The notes beneath the pieces were generated by a model. It had not been told where the DNA came from, did no database searches, and worked only from the letters and a program-made list of their open reading frames with translations. DNA of 64,000 nt from Aphrocallistes beatrix (lineage: Eukaryota; Porifera; Hexactinellida; Sceptrulophora; Aphrocallistidae), in assembly GCA_963281255.1 (NCBI GenBank), contig OY725498.1, positions 868,001-932,000 on the forward strand, read 5' to 3'. A program made the translations under genes and the position numbers. Positions 54,072 through 64,000 of the stretch are shown here, piece after piece (the stretch's first letter is position 1; the number at the start of each line of letters is the position of its first letter).

Positions 54072-56054
54072 CTAAAGAGAAATCTTCAGCAAGTATGGAT
54101 ATCTGAACGTTCCTACATAAATGGAACCTTGATACTCTTCTGCATGCGAAATATGCAATGCGTGTTCCCCTCTCTCATCATAGTACATTTCTAACAACTC
54201 CCCTTCTTCTCCAATCCTGATGAATAAACTCTCCTGAGGAGATACTGTGGAGAGGATGAACTCTGCGCTCAAGAGCTTGAATATCTATAAAATAAAGAGA
54301 GAATTACATCTTCGTAACACAGTTCGGTCCCCACCGACTTTCCCTTTATCATTAACATTCATACATAGTCACCTGCTCCAATCATGTGTGGCCAATCAAT
54401 TAGGTAGCAGGAATAGATGAAGTTCTGCATTGTACTTTCGTTTCAATAAATACATATTAGAAATTAAGAATAATTGATGAGTGGATACATTATGGGACCA
54501 TTCATAACTTCTACAACCATGGAGGATATGTATAACTAAAGCTGAATGAGAGATCGGGAGTAGAGTTATTCAAGGGAATTGAAAACGTTTGAATCTTCCA
54601 ATGAGTCAATTGTAGGTTCATTGATCACTTACATGCCTCTCAACTCTCACGATTTTCGTTTTATTATAAAACCATTACTCATGATTATGCCACGATCTAG
54701 AGCACTGATCCTAATACAATTTGCCAATCTCACGAGTTGCCAAATGCCATCACACGATTTAGTTAGATTACATGTTGAGAGGCCTGCACGTACTGTACGC
54801 TCAATTACATCACCATACTAAATCTAACTTTACCAGGGTACTGATGATGGGGTATGCAGCAACGATGTCGATCATGAAGGGCCACTTCCTCATGGAAGGG
54901 AGGCCAACCCAGTATCCGCCCCGAGGACTCCGCCTGATATTATCCGGCATGCCAATCAGATTATCTGAGAAGATCTGAACACTCCCATCTTCAATCCCGA
55001 TCCTGAGGATGCGCGCTCTGGCCGCCTCGGCTACGAGCAGGGATTTCCCATCTCTGTGCAGCTCCACTCCGTTACTGAAATATAGACCCTCCACCACCAG
55101 ACTCAGTTCCTGCCTGTCTATAACGTATCTGAAGAGTCTCCCTCTCGGACTCAACTCTGCCGCTGCGTACACGAACTCAACCAATCCGTGCTGGTCGGAC
55201 GTGTCTGTGAAGTAAATCGTGTTGTTGTCCGGCATTAGCACCAGGTCGTTGGCGAACTTTATTTCTTTGCCAACTTTAACCCGCTTGAAGTCGAGTATCA
55301 GTTCTTTAGTTAAATCCACGATGTTAATCTTGAAAATGCCATAGAACGGATCTATTACGATTAAGTTTTGGTTATCGAGTAGCCTCATTCCGAGAGGGCG
55401 ACCGCACTTAGGGTCAGGCTTTGAAGTTATGTGTTTGCAGTATTTATCATCGAATGAAGCAGTGCCTAGCAATTAAAAAAGAATAATTAGTCGATGTGGG
55501 TCAGTAGATTGGGGAGTGATTCTACTAAGCTTTTAATACGGAAAACATAGGAATCCTATTGAGAACCGAAATTTATGCAATTAAAAATAGTTCATAAAAG
55601 TTAAACTGGGTCAGTAATTTTAATGACTGATTGATGAGTAAAAATTTTTCACATATGTACCTGTTCTCAATAACCATTCCGGGTTGGAGAGATCCAAATC
55701 AAACTTTGCTATCACCCCATTGCCGAGTCCGGTGTAGATCTGACCAGAGGGTTCATGCACTACAAAGCATTCGGCACCGATCATGCGAAGACGCTCCGGG
55801 GACTGGATTCGTTTTATTTTCTCCTGGGGAGGCATTTCAGGATAATTCTCAGATATCACTGTTGCTATGGGATTTATGGGACAAGGTGTGACGTAGAAGT
55901 ACAGAGCTAGGAGGGTGCAGGGTACCAGAAATAGAATGCAACACCAAGTGCGTAGAAGCTTCCCATAGTTCATATTCGGCACTGCCACCACAGGATCTGG
56001 ATCCCCCATCTTTGTACTCTCTTTCTTCCTCTTTCTTAATTCTTCTGTTTCCAT
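54072..56054 (-). CDS. APMAP: Adipocyte plasma membrane-associated protein / strictosidine synthase-like
   Basis: Three exons, 55661-56054, 54834-55465 and 54072-54284, join in frame to 412 residues, about the length of vertebrate APMAP. It is a type II membrane protein with a six-bladed beta-propeller facing outward. A membrane anchor (TWCCILFLVPCTLLALYFYV, about residues 36-55) follows a short basic cytosolic end. Propeller motifs include IYTGLGNGVIAKFDL, CGRPLGMRLLDNQNLIVIDP, KFANDLVLMPDNNTIYFTDT, FSNGVELHRDGKSLLVAE and GMPDNIRRSPRGGYWVGLPS, which follow the arylesterase/SMP-30-like pattern. The last exon has YQGSIYVGTFRYPYLLKI, the closing blade. Weak arylesterase activity and membrane signalling roles are known for the family. 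Confidence 0.95.
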
Positions 56055-56116
56055 AATTTCAAGTTAGCCTACTATGAATTAATCAATAAATATCTTTGAG
56101 ATGTAACTCTCAACAA

Positions 56117-56490
56117 GGGCGTAGGGAGGGAGCTGCAACCCCCTGGCTGGATAAAGTCTATTATCCAGCCAGGAATATTTATTTAGTAAATTATTAAAAA
56201 TAATTGGTGAGAGGGGAGTGTTATCGGAGGTAATTTGTATGGGCATGCCTAATTTCCGGGACGGGACGGGTTAAGATGCCTAATTTCCGGGACGGGACGG
56301 GTTAAGATACCTAATCCCCGGGACGGGATCCCGTCCCGTCCCGGAAATTAGGCATGCCCAATTTGTATTTCTAGAACTTCAAAATTAGATGAATCTGTCC
56401 AAATTGTGGGACAAATTGTTGTTAGCTTCCAAGGGCTTTGCTCCTGGACCCCACTGGGGCGCCCCCCAGCTGGTTAATACGCCCATGACT
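56117..56490. mobile_element. Possible GGGCGTA-ended element interrupted by a MITE
   Basis: GGGCGTAGGGAGG near 56117 and taatacgccc near 56477-56487 form a short inverted repeat, and both ends carry CCAGC/GCTGG motifs just inside. The 119-bp MITE at 56241-56359 sits within it. The weak ends make this tentative. Confidence 0.35.
56241..56359. mobile_element. 119-bp MITE with GGGCATGCC ends and a perfect 9-bp direct repeat
   Basis: The left end GGGCATGCCTAATTTCCGGG and the right end CCCGGAAATTAGGCATGCCC (with the CCGTC run before it) are inverted repeats. The left arm contains CTAATTTCCGGGACGGGACG in two tandem copies. The flanks are identical: aatttgtat at 56232-56240 and 56360-56368. The perfect duplication and arms point to recent insertion. 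Confidence 0.85.
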
Positions 56491-57040
56491 CTCAACTTTT
56501 TTAGTTCGCCAACTTTGCATAGTGGCCTACTTCTAAAATATCGGCTCCCGGAAATTTGGAAAAAACAGTGTGAGATGAGTGAAATTTAGACAAGGTGGTG
56601 TGATATATTTATGGCCAGACCAAGTTTCAATATTATTTTCGATCCGACACATCGCAATTATACCACTTTGTCTCTGTTATAATTCGAAAAATATTCAACT
56701 AATTATTTCAAACCCGAAACCATTTGGTAGAGAAAATAATTATGAACAAAGTTAAAAGAAGTTCTTTTCGATCATCTCCAGATTTTTCACAATTACTTAC
56801 TTACTAGTACAACTAGAAATTGTTCCGAACTTTATCTTCTTGACCTAATCGTTCCTCAATTACTCCGTCCTAAAAAATTTTAGCATAATAAAAAGTGCTC
56901 CTTAGGTCGAGAGAGCATGTTCCATAGGTCGAAATAGGATTTTCTACAAATTCATCAAATTTATTCAATTCCTTATGCTATTACCGTTACCAGGGCGGTA
57001 GATATGTCTATAATATATGCATTCTATTGTGGTAGGACTG

Positions 57041-57484
57041 CAGGGTTGGGTTTTGTCCGTCCAAAACAGGTTTTGGACAGGGCAGTGGACAAAACCTGGT
57101 TTTAACCGGTTAAAACCGGACAAAACTGGACAAAACCTAATAGAAACTGTAAATAATTGCAGTGGGTACGAAACAGTTTAGGATGGAAAGAGAGCGAGGA
57201 CAATGAATGAATTTTTTTGCTAACGCCTGTTTATTACCATAACTATATTTTGTATTCGATTTATCATGGAGGACACGAACAACACTTGGACAAAACCTGG
57301 ACAAAACTTGGATATAACTTGGACAAAAACTGGACAAAACTTGGACAAAACCGTTAATGAGGAATATGAATTAAATTTTGAGGTTTTGTCCAGTTTTGTC
57401 CACCCAAGAGGTTTTGGACAGGACGGTTTTAACCTGGTTAAAACCACTAGGTTTTGTCCAAGTGGACAAAACCTGCCAACCCTG
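57041..57484. mobile_element. hAT-like MITE made of GGTTTTGTCC motifs
   Basis: The ends CAGGGTTGG and CCAACCCTG are inverted repeats and fit hAT termini. The sequence ggtagga occurs on both sides (57031-57037 and 57485-57491), though the left copy is three bases away from the end. The interior is a web of direct and inverted copies of TTTTGTCCA/TGGACAAAA. Apparent open frames at 57137-57508 are products of this repetition. Confidence 0.7.
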
Positions 57485-57545
57485 GGTAGGAGACATCCAT
57501 TTTCATAAAAAATTTTAGCATACTGTTAAGTTCCCGTCATAAAAA

Positions 57546-57618
57546 ATTTGATCATAATGTTAATTTCCCGTCATAAAAATGACGAGAAATTAACATTATG
57601 ATCAAATTTTGAGGATTT
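57546..57618. repeat. Short perfect inverted repeat
   Basis: Arms of about 30 bases (aaatttgatcataatgttaa, then tttcccgtcat, and its reverse complement) are separated by only four bases. A related piece, atgacgggaaattaacatta, recurs at 61775-61794. Probably the remnant of a fold-back element. Confidence 0.75.
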
Positions 57619-58448
57619 TTGACAAGTCTGCGATGCGCAGTGAACAGTGCAGACCTCTCAACTTCACACGATTTTCGCTATTACATGAGACCATTACTCA
57701 CTATTATCTCACGACTTAGAACATCGGTGGGCAACCCGCGAGACTAAATTTAATGGCTCGCGACTCTTTTCAAACACTATATTACGGGGCCCGAGTGTTA
57801 GTGATTGTAATACAAAATTGGCCCGCCTAATTTTGGTGTGAAATTGGTGCTGAATATCAATTTATCTTCTATAATTATTATATAATGATTCAATTTATTT
57901 ACTTAGTTATTTTTGCTTTTATAAGTATAATTTTAGTTATTACATTGCTTCCATATAGGTTTCTAATGTCAGTTCTTGCTACGGCCATAGTGATGCGACT
58001 GTAACAAGAATTGACAGGTTTGGGGCCCACTTAAGGATTAAGGTTGCCCGCCACTGACTTAGAACCATGGTTCGTAATACTATTTTACCATATCTCACTC
58101 ACGATTTGCACCATACCATCTCACGAATTAGTAGATTAAAGGTTGAGAGGCCTATGTACATTTTATCGAGGGATTAAGTCGAGAGTGCAATTACTTTCTA
58201 ATTGTATTGGTCCTCCTTCACTGGTTTCAGCTTACCTGGTACCAGCACCGCTCTAAACGACCAATTAGAAACTGCCACTCAAGCAATTATCCTGGTTACT
58301 TCATTGCAACATAGGTAGTGCATTCTAGAAACAAACGTAATACACTGTTTGCAGAAATATGGAATGATTGCATGCAATTCTTCGCCACAGATGTATAAAT
58401 AGATGGATTTGTTAGACATTTATCCATACTTCCAATAGAGCTTTGAAA

Positions 58449-59651
58449 ATGACATCAAGGAAAGGAGATGGGATACACGACACAAAACCTGAGTGCGAAT
58501 CAGGCATGGATTATTTGGCAGATAAGAGTAAGATCGAGGAACCATTCAGTCACGCGATCTCCCTTATATGGGCAGTCATCCTCGTGACCTGTTTCTTCTA
58601 CATCTTGAATCTCTACTTTAACCGGAAGCGGAAGAGCCTTGGCCTAACCGGAACGGCTTTTTTCTCCAAGAAAACTGTTGAAGCTGTCGAGTTCTCTGAG
58701 AATGAAGTGAAGAGGAGGTTATTCTTGGTTGGGTTGGAACACGATTCTCAATGGTGCAATGATTGCCTATCGGCGATTATTGACAAGATAAAAGAGGAAA
58801 ATTTGAAGTATGAACTACACGTAGTAGGCCGCAGCATTCCGATGCCTCGTGAGTACAAACACGGTGTCTCATGCTACTACTCAGCTGATCTAAGTGAGAG
58901 CTCACAGCTTGAAAGTCTCTTTCCAGATGGAGAGGTTGAGTCTGAAGACACACTGGTCTACTTCGCTCCCACACACCTGGAGTATGGGATCAGCCGCGAT
59001 GTGGAGAAGCGGGCAGCTTGGGACGCGCCTATAAATACCATAACGCGCGCGTTACAAGAAGATACGTCATTCAGAAAGATTGTATTCGTGAGCAGTGCCT
59101 ACGTACTCTGCGAAAATAACACTGATAAAAAGCGCGAGAGAGTAAAAAACAATTCCAAAAGTCCATACCCCCAGTCGAGCGTCAACTCCTATTTTTCACA
59201 CCTCAGAACGGTAGAGGATCTCGTGCAGAAGAAATCAGGTCCAAAAGTGGACGCATACGTGCTTCGAACGTACGAAACACACGACCTTGTCTCGGACTCT
59301 CCGTACGGTTACTTCCTGCGCAAGTTCTGCTATTTGAGGGGACAGCGAACATTCGTGACCACTCCCGACCTCCTTGCGGGACGCCTCGCACAGCTCCTAG
59401 CGGGTACGCACACCCCAGAGAGGAGAGTACTTAATGCGGGAGAGGAGATGGATGCTAATGACTTCCTGGCCCATTGTACGCCGTATCGTCCTGCTCACAT
59501 CATCTACTTCCTGCACAGGTCTCTGCACAAGCCGCTAATCCACCTCAACCACTTCTTCCACCATTACATGGGATGGACTCCTTTCGGAGTGCATTTCAAC
59601 TACTCCACTTGGGCTCTCTACAGATATTACATCCCATTCCCTGCTATGTAA
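58449..59651 (+). CDS. 3-beta-HSD-like extended SDR protein with degenerate active site
   Basis: This is an intronless gene of 400 residues. The frame is open two codons earlier (TTG), but the first ATG is at 58449. A membrane segment (AISLIWAVILVTCFFYILNL, about residues 37-56) is followed by an SDR-like domain. RRLFLVGLEHDSQW stands where the Rossmann GxxGxxG loop is expected, and no such glycine pattern remains. DAPINTITRALQED, then FRKIVFVSSAYVL, match the 'N...L.aa....v..fVyTSS' core of 3-beta-hydroxysteroid dehydrogenases. The catalytic YxxxK is not intact: NSYFSHLRTVEDLV has Tyr but Leu in place of Lys. AYVLRTYETHD corresponds to the family's R.xxxyG region. It is probably an ER-membrane protein that no longer catalyses redox chemistry. 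The family call is moderately secure. Confidence 0.75.
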   Translation: MTSRKGDGIHDTKPECESGMDYLADKSKIEEPFSHAISLIWAVILVTCFFYILNLYFNRKRKSLGLTGTAFFSKKTVEAVEFSENEVKRRLFLVGLEHDSQWCNDCLSAIIDKIKEENLKYELHVVGRSIPMPREYKHGVSCYYSADLSESSQLESLFPDGEVESEDTLVYFAPTHLEYGISRDVEKRAAWDAPINTITRALQEDTSFRKIVFVSSAYVLCENNTDKKRERVKNNSKSPYPQSSVNSYFSHLRTVEDLVQKKSGPKVDAYVLRTYETHDLVSDSPYGYFLRKFCYLRGQRTFVTTPDLLAGRLAQLLAGTHTPERRVLNAGEEMDANDFLAHCTPYRPAHIIYFLHRSLHKPLIHLNHFFHHYMGWTPFGVHFNYSTWALYRYYIPFPAM

Positions 59652-60113
59652 GTCTAGTCCGCTTATGGTCGGTGTGAAATTCGTAGACATTAGTTTTGAG
59701 ATTATTGTTATATGCTTTGCTTTGTTCTTTGCTTCTATATTTTACGTTTGATATTGAGTGATCTTCTAGTTTTACAAAATTTACGTATAATACCTGCTTG
59801 TCTGTTCTGATTCGATAATTTTTACTAAATACTTACAAGTACAGTATACATGACACTCTCTGTAAATATTGTGACGACACCACTCAATAATATCGAAAGG
59901 TATATTGCAAGCACTGACACCTTCGAATGAACAAATCCTGGAATTCCATGATTATGTTGTTGGTTATATCTCCATGATCGTATCCACTTCACATCATATT
60001 GTTCATTATAAGAAAGTAGTACAGTGTAGGAGTAAAGATTCGAGCAAGATTCGACATCCTAAGGCTGTAGCTTGCAACCCTTTAAAATTATTCTAAATAT
60101 AGTCTAGCATTGT
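59652..60113. other. Intergenic region between the SDR-like gene and NUDT9
   Basis: AT-rich region. A 63-codon open frame at 59905-60096 has no supporting features. Confidence 0.5.
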
Positions 60114-63100
60114 ATGTTCATTTGCTTTCGGGCCTTCCCATATCTGTACGCGATCATTCCACCCCTCCTCTGTACAATCCCGCCTAACCACACCACTTCA
60201 CACCTCACTCTCTCCTCCTACCTGTCTCAGATGGCACAAGCCCCTCCCCTCCCCTCCTCCGCACCCCCCAACACCCACTCCAAAGCCAGAGCCCCCGCCT
60301 ACCCGGGGACAGCTGCCGGGGAGCCGGGGAGGTTTCCTGTCCCGGATGACAAGCTGAGCTGGAAGACGGACTGGCCGGAGTACAAGCCTGTGCTCTACAC
60401 GGCCCCTTCCGTCCTGAAGGGACCTGTCTGGGCCGATCCCGACCTCCTGTCTCCAGACAACACTTCCAAGATTGACTCTTTCAATAAGATAGATGGGAAG
60501 GTAAGATTTAATGAATTAATACATTACAAGCGCGCTTCGCTTGCTTGCGCTGCGCGGCTTTCGGACAGTAAGTGTCCGCAGAGTCGCCCTGCGTGCGCCT
60601 GGAGTTACTCAATATAAACTATTTTGGGATTTGTTTTTCTTTATATAAATATTGCAAACAAGCGAATAATTTCTCACATTTGATCTGAAAATATAATATT
60701 CAAAATTTACAGCATTAAAAACCCCATGTCAACCGTTGAAAGCAAGTTTCTAGCATATTTTTGAGATTTGTTTACTTTATGTATCTATTGTAAACAAAAG
60801 TAAACAAATTGATCGTCAAATTTACTCAAAAATATGATATTCGAAATCTTCACCTCTTAAAACCCCATGTCAACCGTTAAAAGTCTAGACTTTAAACACG
60901 TTTATGCTTAAACATGTTTAAACACGTATGGTCGACCGACATTTTTATGATAAATTCTCTTGTAAAACTAGATCTCACTCAAATTTTTCTTCGATCCAAC
61001 CCCAAAGGACAAAATGCGACATCTTTGAAGGTCAGACAGGGTGTGAACTCAGAATCAATGAATGCAACCTTATAATTTTATAAATTGACAAGCGCGCTTC
61101 GCTTGCTTGCGCTGCGCAGCTTGCAGACACTGCGTGTCCGCAGATTTACCCAGTGGGCGCTTGGGGATATTAGAGAAACAATACGTCGCTTTCTTACTAA
61201 GTACGCTGGATTGTCATTTGTCTACGGTTACATTTATGAAATCAGAACTGTAACATAAATTTTACTTTGTATTAAGTCAACTAATCCTGAATGTAAGCTC
61301 AATTTGAATAGACACGAAGTTCACATTGCTACAGATGATTATACTTAAATAATCAATTCCAGTCCATGTCGTTAAAAGTTATTTTATGATCGAATTGATT
61401 GATCGTAGCATATAACACACTTTAATTGTTGTTAATAATCAAATTATAGACTCAAAATGGCAGTATTCAATCATTTATATGAAATAGAATCGTGTGAATG
61501 GCATTATAAAAGGCTGATAATTGATTGGTTCTCACATAAACCAATGAATTTCAATCACAAATAGTTCTTTTGGTTGTATGCATGAGTCACCACTATTTTA
61601 TTCCAATGTATTTGCATTATAAAATAATCGAATTTGATTGGTCAGCACATTTTGTCACCTATCTCGGCGAGGTGTGAACATTTCGCTTAGATTTTCGAAC
61701 TTAATCCTAGATTCATCATTTGACACCTACGTGCCAATTTACGAGGGAAATGACAATTAGGGTAAAATTTTTTTATGACGGGAAATTAACATTAGGCATA
61801 GCATTCTATATACTAAGGCAATGGCACTCACCAAAAAATTAGTACCATGGATTGGTTAAATACTTCAAAACCAATAATTTTGATATTGTAGATATTTCAA
61901 TTTTCCATCAATTTAGGCATTCACCCCCCTGACAAACTAACTATTATTTCAGAACAATTGAAATGAGATATATTATTTGGTTTTTAATGCACATAGTCGA
62001 ATTATTTAATACTTAATACATACAAAATATCAAAAGAATAGTTAAGCACAATATTGAGACTTGAGGGACAGACTTGACTTAGCTTGAGAGACAGACTTGA
62101 CTTAGCTTGAGGGACAGACTTTACTTGACTTGACTTGACATGACATGACATGACATGACATGACATGACATGACATGACATGACATGACTTGACTTGACT
62201 TGACTTGACTTGACTTGACTTGACTTGACTTGACTTGACTTGACTTGACTTGACTTGACTTCAAGTCAAGTGAAGTTGATTTCTACAGTCTGTGAAGTTG
62301 ACTAAATAAACAAAGAATATATTATACGTAAATACAGTATATAAATCAAAAGTACATATAAGTTAACTTGCTCTGACTTCAATTCTATTGAAGGTCACAT
62401 ATTCTGATAGCTTCCCTTCCCAAAATGAGCTAACCGGAATGAGTTAGCAAAATCCATAGTCCATCGTTAGCTAATAATATAATAATATCACTTGAATGAT
62501 GCTCAAAATATGCTCAAAATATGCTCAAATTATGCTCAAATTATGCCCAAATTTCCTGATAAAGATTGGGTTCATTGCAGCTAATCAATTATTTAACTTT
62601 TCTGTCATTGATATTTTTTATGTTTTATCTTTTTTTAGGTTTCTTCTTGTTTTTTCAATCAAAACCCGTTTAAACGTGTTCAAACGCGGCATTGTGTCCT
62701 TGTTTAGCTGAAATAGGCTGCTATTATTATTATTATTGCATTAGCATAAGCGCCCGACGGGGCGCATGGATTTGTTCGAACTTTGAAGTTGCCAATTGTT
62801 CGAATTTCCGATGTTGTCAGTTGTTCGACTCAGTTTTAGACATGCTAGTGTAGAATGTAGAATGTAATAGTGTAGAATGTACGCTACTAAAATGAGTGTT
62901 GGTAACCGACAGGACAGCCCATAATATCCATAAATAACGATTCCTTGTACGATGGCATTATTTGAAGGATATTATTGCAACATATTTCAACTGTGATACA
63001 ATGACTTCTGTCTTAGATAGATCGACACAGTCACAACGGTCCTTATGAGGTATCAGGCGGGGTTCCACGCAACCCAGTGGGCCGTACGGGGATGACAGGG

Positions 63101-63715
63101 CGAGGACTCCTGGGGAGATGGGGGCCAAACCACGCAGCTGATCCGATTGTGACCAGGTGGAAGCGATCTCCTACGGGCGAGAAGATGGTGCGAGAGGAGA
63201 AGGGGGTTTTGGAGTTCGTGGGAATCAAGAGGAAGGACAGCGGTGAGTGGGCCATTCCTGGCGGCATGGTAGAGGCAGGCGACACTGTGTCTGCCACTCT
63301 TAAGAAAGAGTTCGGAGAGGAAGCCATGAACTCTCTCGAAGCTTCTGAGGAAGAGAAGAAGAAGATAGAACAGCAAATAAGTGAGTTAGAATAGTTCGAT
63401 TATAAATAAAAACGTTTTAATGTATTCTTGTCTACTTTGTTCACATTTCTTATAGACACTCTCTTCAAGGATAAAGGTGAGCACATCTACGCTGGGTACG
63501 TGGACGATCCTAGGAACACAGACAACGCGTGGATGGAGACAGTAGCGGTGAACTTCCATGATGATACCGGTGACGCGTTCAGCCGTGTTAAGTTGCAAGC
63601 TGGTGACGACGCAGGTGCGGTCACCTGGATAGAGATTAACCAGCAGATGCAGCTGTATGCTAGCCACGCCGAGTTCATACGGACAGTGGCAGGGAAGAGG
63701 GGCGCATCCTTCTAA
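60114..63715 (+). CDS. NUDT9: ADP-ribose pyrophosphatase NUDT9
   Basis: Three exons, 60114-60500, 63017-63380 and 63456-63715, join in frame to 336 residues. NUDT9 hydrolyses ADP-ribose to AMP and ribose 5-phosphate and is usually mitochondrial. [60 protein letters not shown] and [15 protein letters not shown] are hallmark blocks of NUDT9 and the TRPM2 NUDT9-H domain. The Nudix box reads [20 protein letters not shown] followed by EAM. Compared with the canonical Gx5Ex7REUxEE it has Asp for the first Glu and Lys for Arg; the metal-binding EFGEE is kept. The first ATG ([15 protein letters not shown]) gives a hydrophobic, lightly basic leader that could be an organelle-targeting signal; a second ATG ([10 protein letters not shown], 60231) would give a cytosolic form. 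Confidence 0.93.
60526..60895 (+). repeat. GC-rich module followed by AT-rich dispersed repeat, in NUDT9 intron 1
   Basis: The GC-rich module (acaagcgcgcttcgcttgct to gcgtgcgcctgg, 60526-60602) begins only 25 bases after the NUDT9 donor site. It is followed by two copies of the AT-rich unit (ccatgtcaaccgttgaaagc and gtttactttatgtatc). The whole arrangement is the reverse complement of 35700-36123, so the two copies are the clearest evidence for one compound mobile unit. Confidence 0.8.
61088..61162 (+). repeat. GC-rich module, solitary copy
   Basis: The sequence acaagcgcgcttcgcttgct followed by gcgctgcgcagcttgcagac and cactgcgtgtccgcag is the same module. No AT-rich unit follows it here. It lies in NUDT9 intron 1. 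Confidence 0.75.
62085..62270. repeat. Pentanucleotide microsatellite TGACT/TGACA
   Basis: A 5-bp satellite. It starts with longer units (gagggacagacttgacttag), passes through about ten TGACA units and continues with about twenty TGACT units, ending at an inverted point (gacttcaagtcaag). It lies in NUDT9 intron 1. Confidence 0.9.
62271..63016 (+). other. Remainder of NUDT9 intron 1
   Basis: AT-rich sequence with a few tandem atgctcaaaat copies near 62499-62545. No gene was seen. Confidence 0.5.
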
Positions 63716-63936
63716 CCAGTTCTCCTTCATTGGTGTGAGAATTTGTGCGATTAGGATTTGACTTAGTTTAGTTATTAAATGTAGTGCAATTATGTGTACA
63801 CTTTAGTTCGAATGTTTAGTCAAATTTATTGATTTATTTTCAATTTATTATATTCTTGAGTTGCAATCGAATCCATGGTTCAACTGTTCAGTGCATTGCA
63901 TTGAGTATATACTCTTGATTGGAATTAGAATCAGCT

Positions 63937-64000
63937 ATGAACACTCAGACGTACGCGATGGAGCTAGGTGTCGAGACGGGGGAAGTGGAGGACGTGTGCC
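63937..64000 (+). CDS. Start of a possible further gene, cut by the window edge
   Basis: An ATG at 63937 opens a frame reading MNTQTYAMELGVETGEVEDV to the edge. The sharp rise in GC at this point resembles the coding exons nearby. Too short to identify; it lies 220 bp downstream of the NUDT9 stop on the same strand. Confidence 0.45.
   Translation, partial: MNTQTYAMELGVETGEVEDVC

Noticed and set aside
36428-56054. A lipid-signalling operon of PCYT2, EFR3 and DGKQ
   Set aside because: The genes are separated by unrelated genes and kilobases of intergenic DNA, with no sign of shared transcripts.
57137-57508. Open frames on both strands with repeated W-T-K-P-G-Q-N or F-C-P-S type residues
   Set aside because: They are translations of the GGACAAAAC repeats inside a MITE.

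Overview
The window is nuclear DNA from an animal. It is AT-rich, has spliced genes with GT-AG introns, and encodes metazoan or opisthokont protein families (MCC, EFR3, smoothelin motif, type V diacylglycerol kinase). I cannot name the phylum. Many conserved genes are intronless here (PCYT2, DGKQ, NDUFA8, the whole Ig receptor family), which suggests a lineage with much intron loss. I rebuilt exon-intron structures by hand from splice signals, reading frame and remembered family resemblance; every multi-exon model below closes in frame.

Layout. 77-5366 (-) is the 5' part of an unrecognised coiled-coil gene running off the left edge. 6883-12624 (-) is a ten-exon gene with a smoothelin motif, a fimbrin-like calponin homology domain and a second smoothelin-like motif. 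14523-15602 (-) is the phosphoethanolamine cytidylyltransferase PCYT2. 17147-29066 is a tandem family of at least seven intact, intronless, one-Ig-domain, single-pass receptor-like genes plus one broken copy that is fused to a duplicated fragment of EFR3. 29545-36123 is a repeat complex: a 5.4 kb array of about 245 copies of a 22-bp unit with a palindromic core, flanked by inverted clusters of another repeat. 36428-43196 (-) is EFR3, with an intronless condensation-domain-like gene inside one intron and a tRNA-Val(AAC) inside another. 43812-56054 (-) carries NDUFA8, DGKQ, a fused double CX9C gene, MCC and APMAP. 58449-63715 (+) carries a degenerate 3-beta-HSD-like gene and NUDT9, and the start of another possible gene lies at the right edge.

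How the genes relate. Several neighbours act on membrane lipids: PCYT2 (CDP-ethanolamine), DGKQ (DAG to phosphatidic acid) and EFR3 (plasma-membrane anchor of PI4KA). There is no sign that they are an operon, and I treat this as chance. The Ig receptor cluster is the most unusual coding content: its ectodomains are nearly identical between several members while stalks, membrane segments and tails differ, and at least one member is a visible mosaic of two others. Intergenic and intronic DNA is rich in small non-autonomous DNA transposons with terminal inverted repeats, two of them with convincing target-site duplications (one perfect 8 bp, one perfect 9 bp), and in a dispersed GC-rich module of about 75 bp that is found beside the same AT-rich repeat at several sites.
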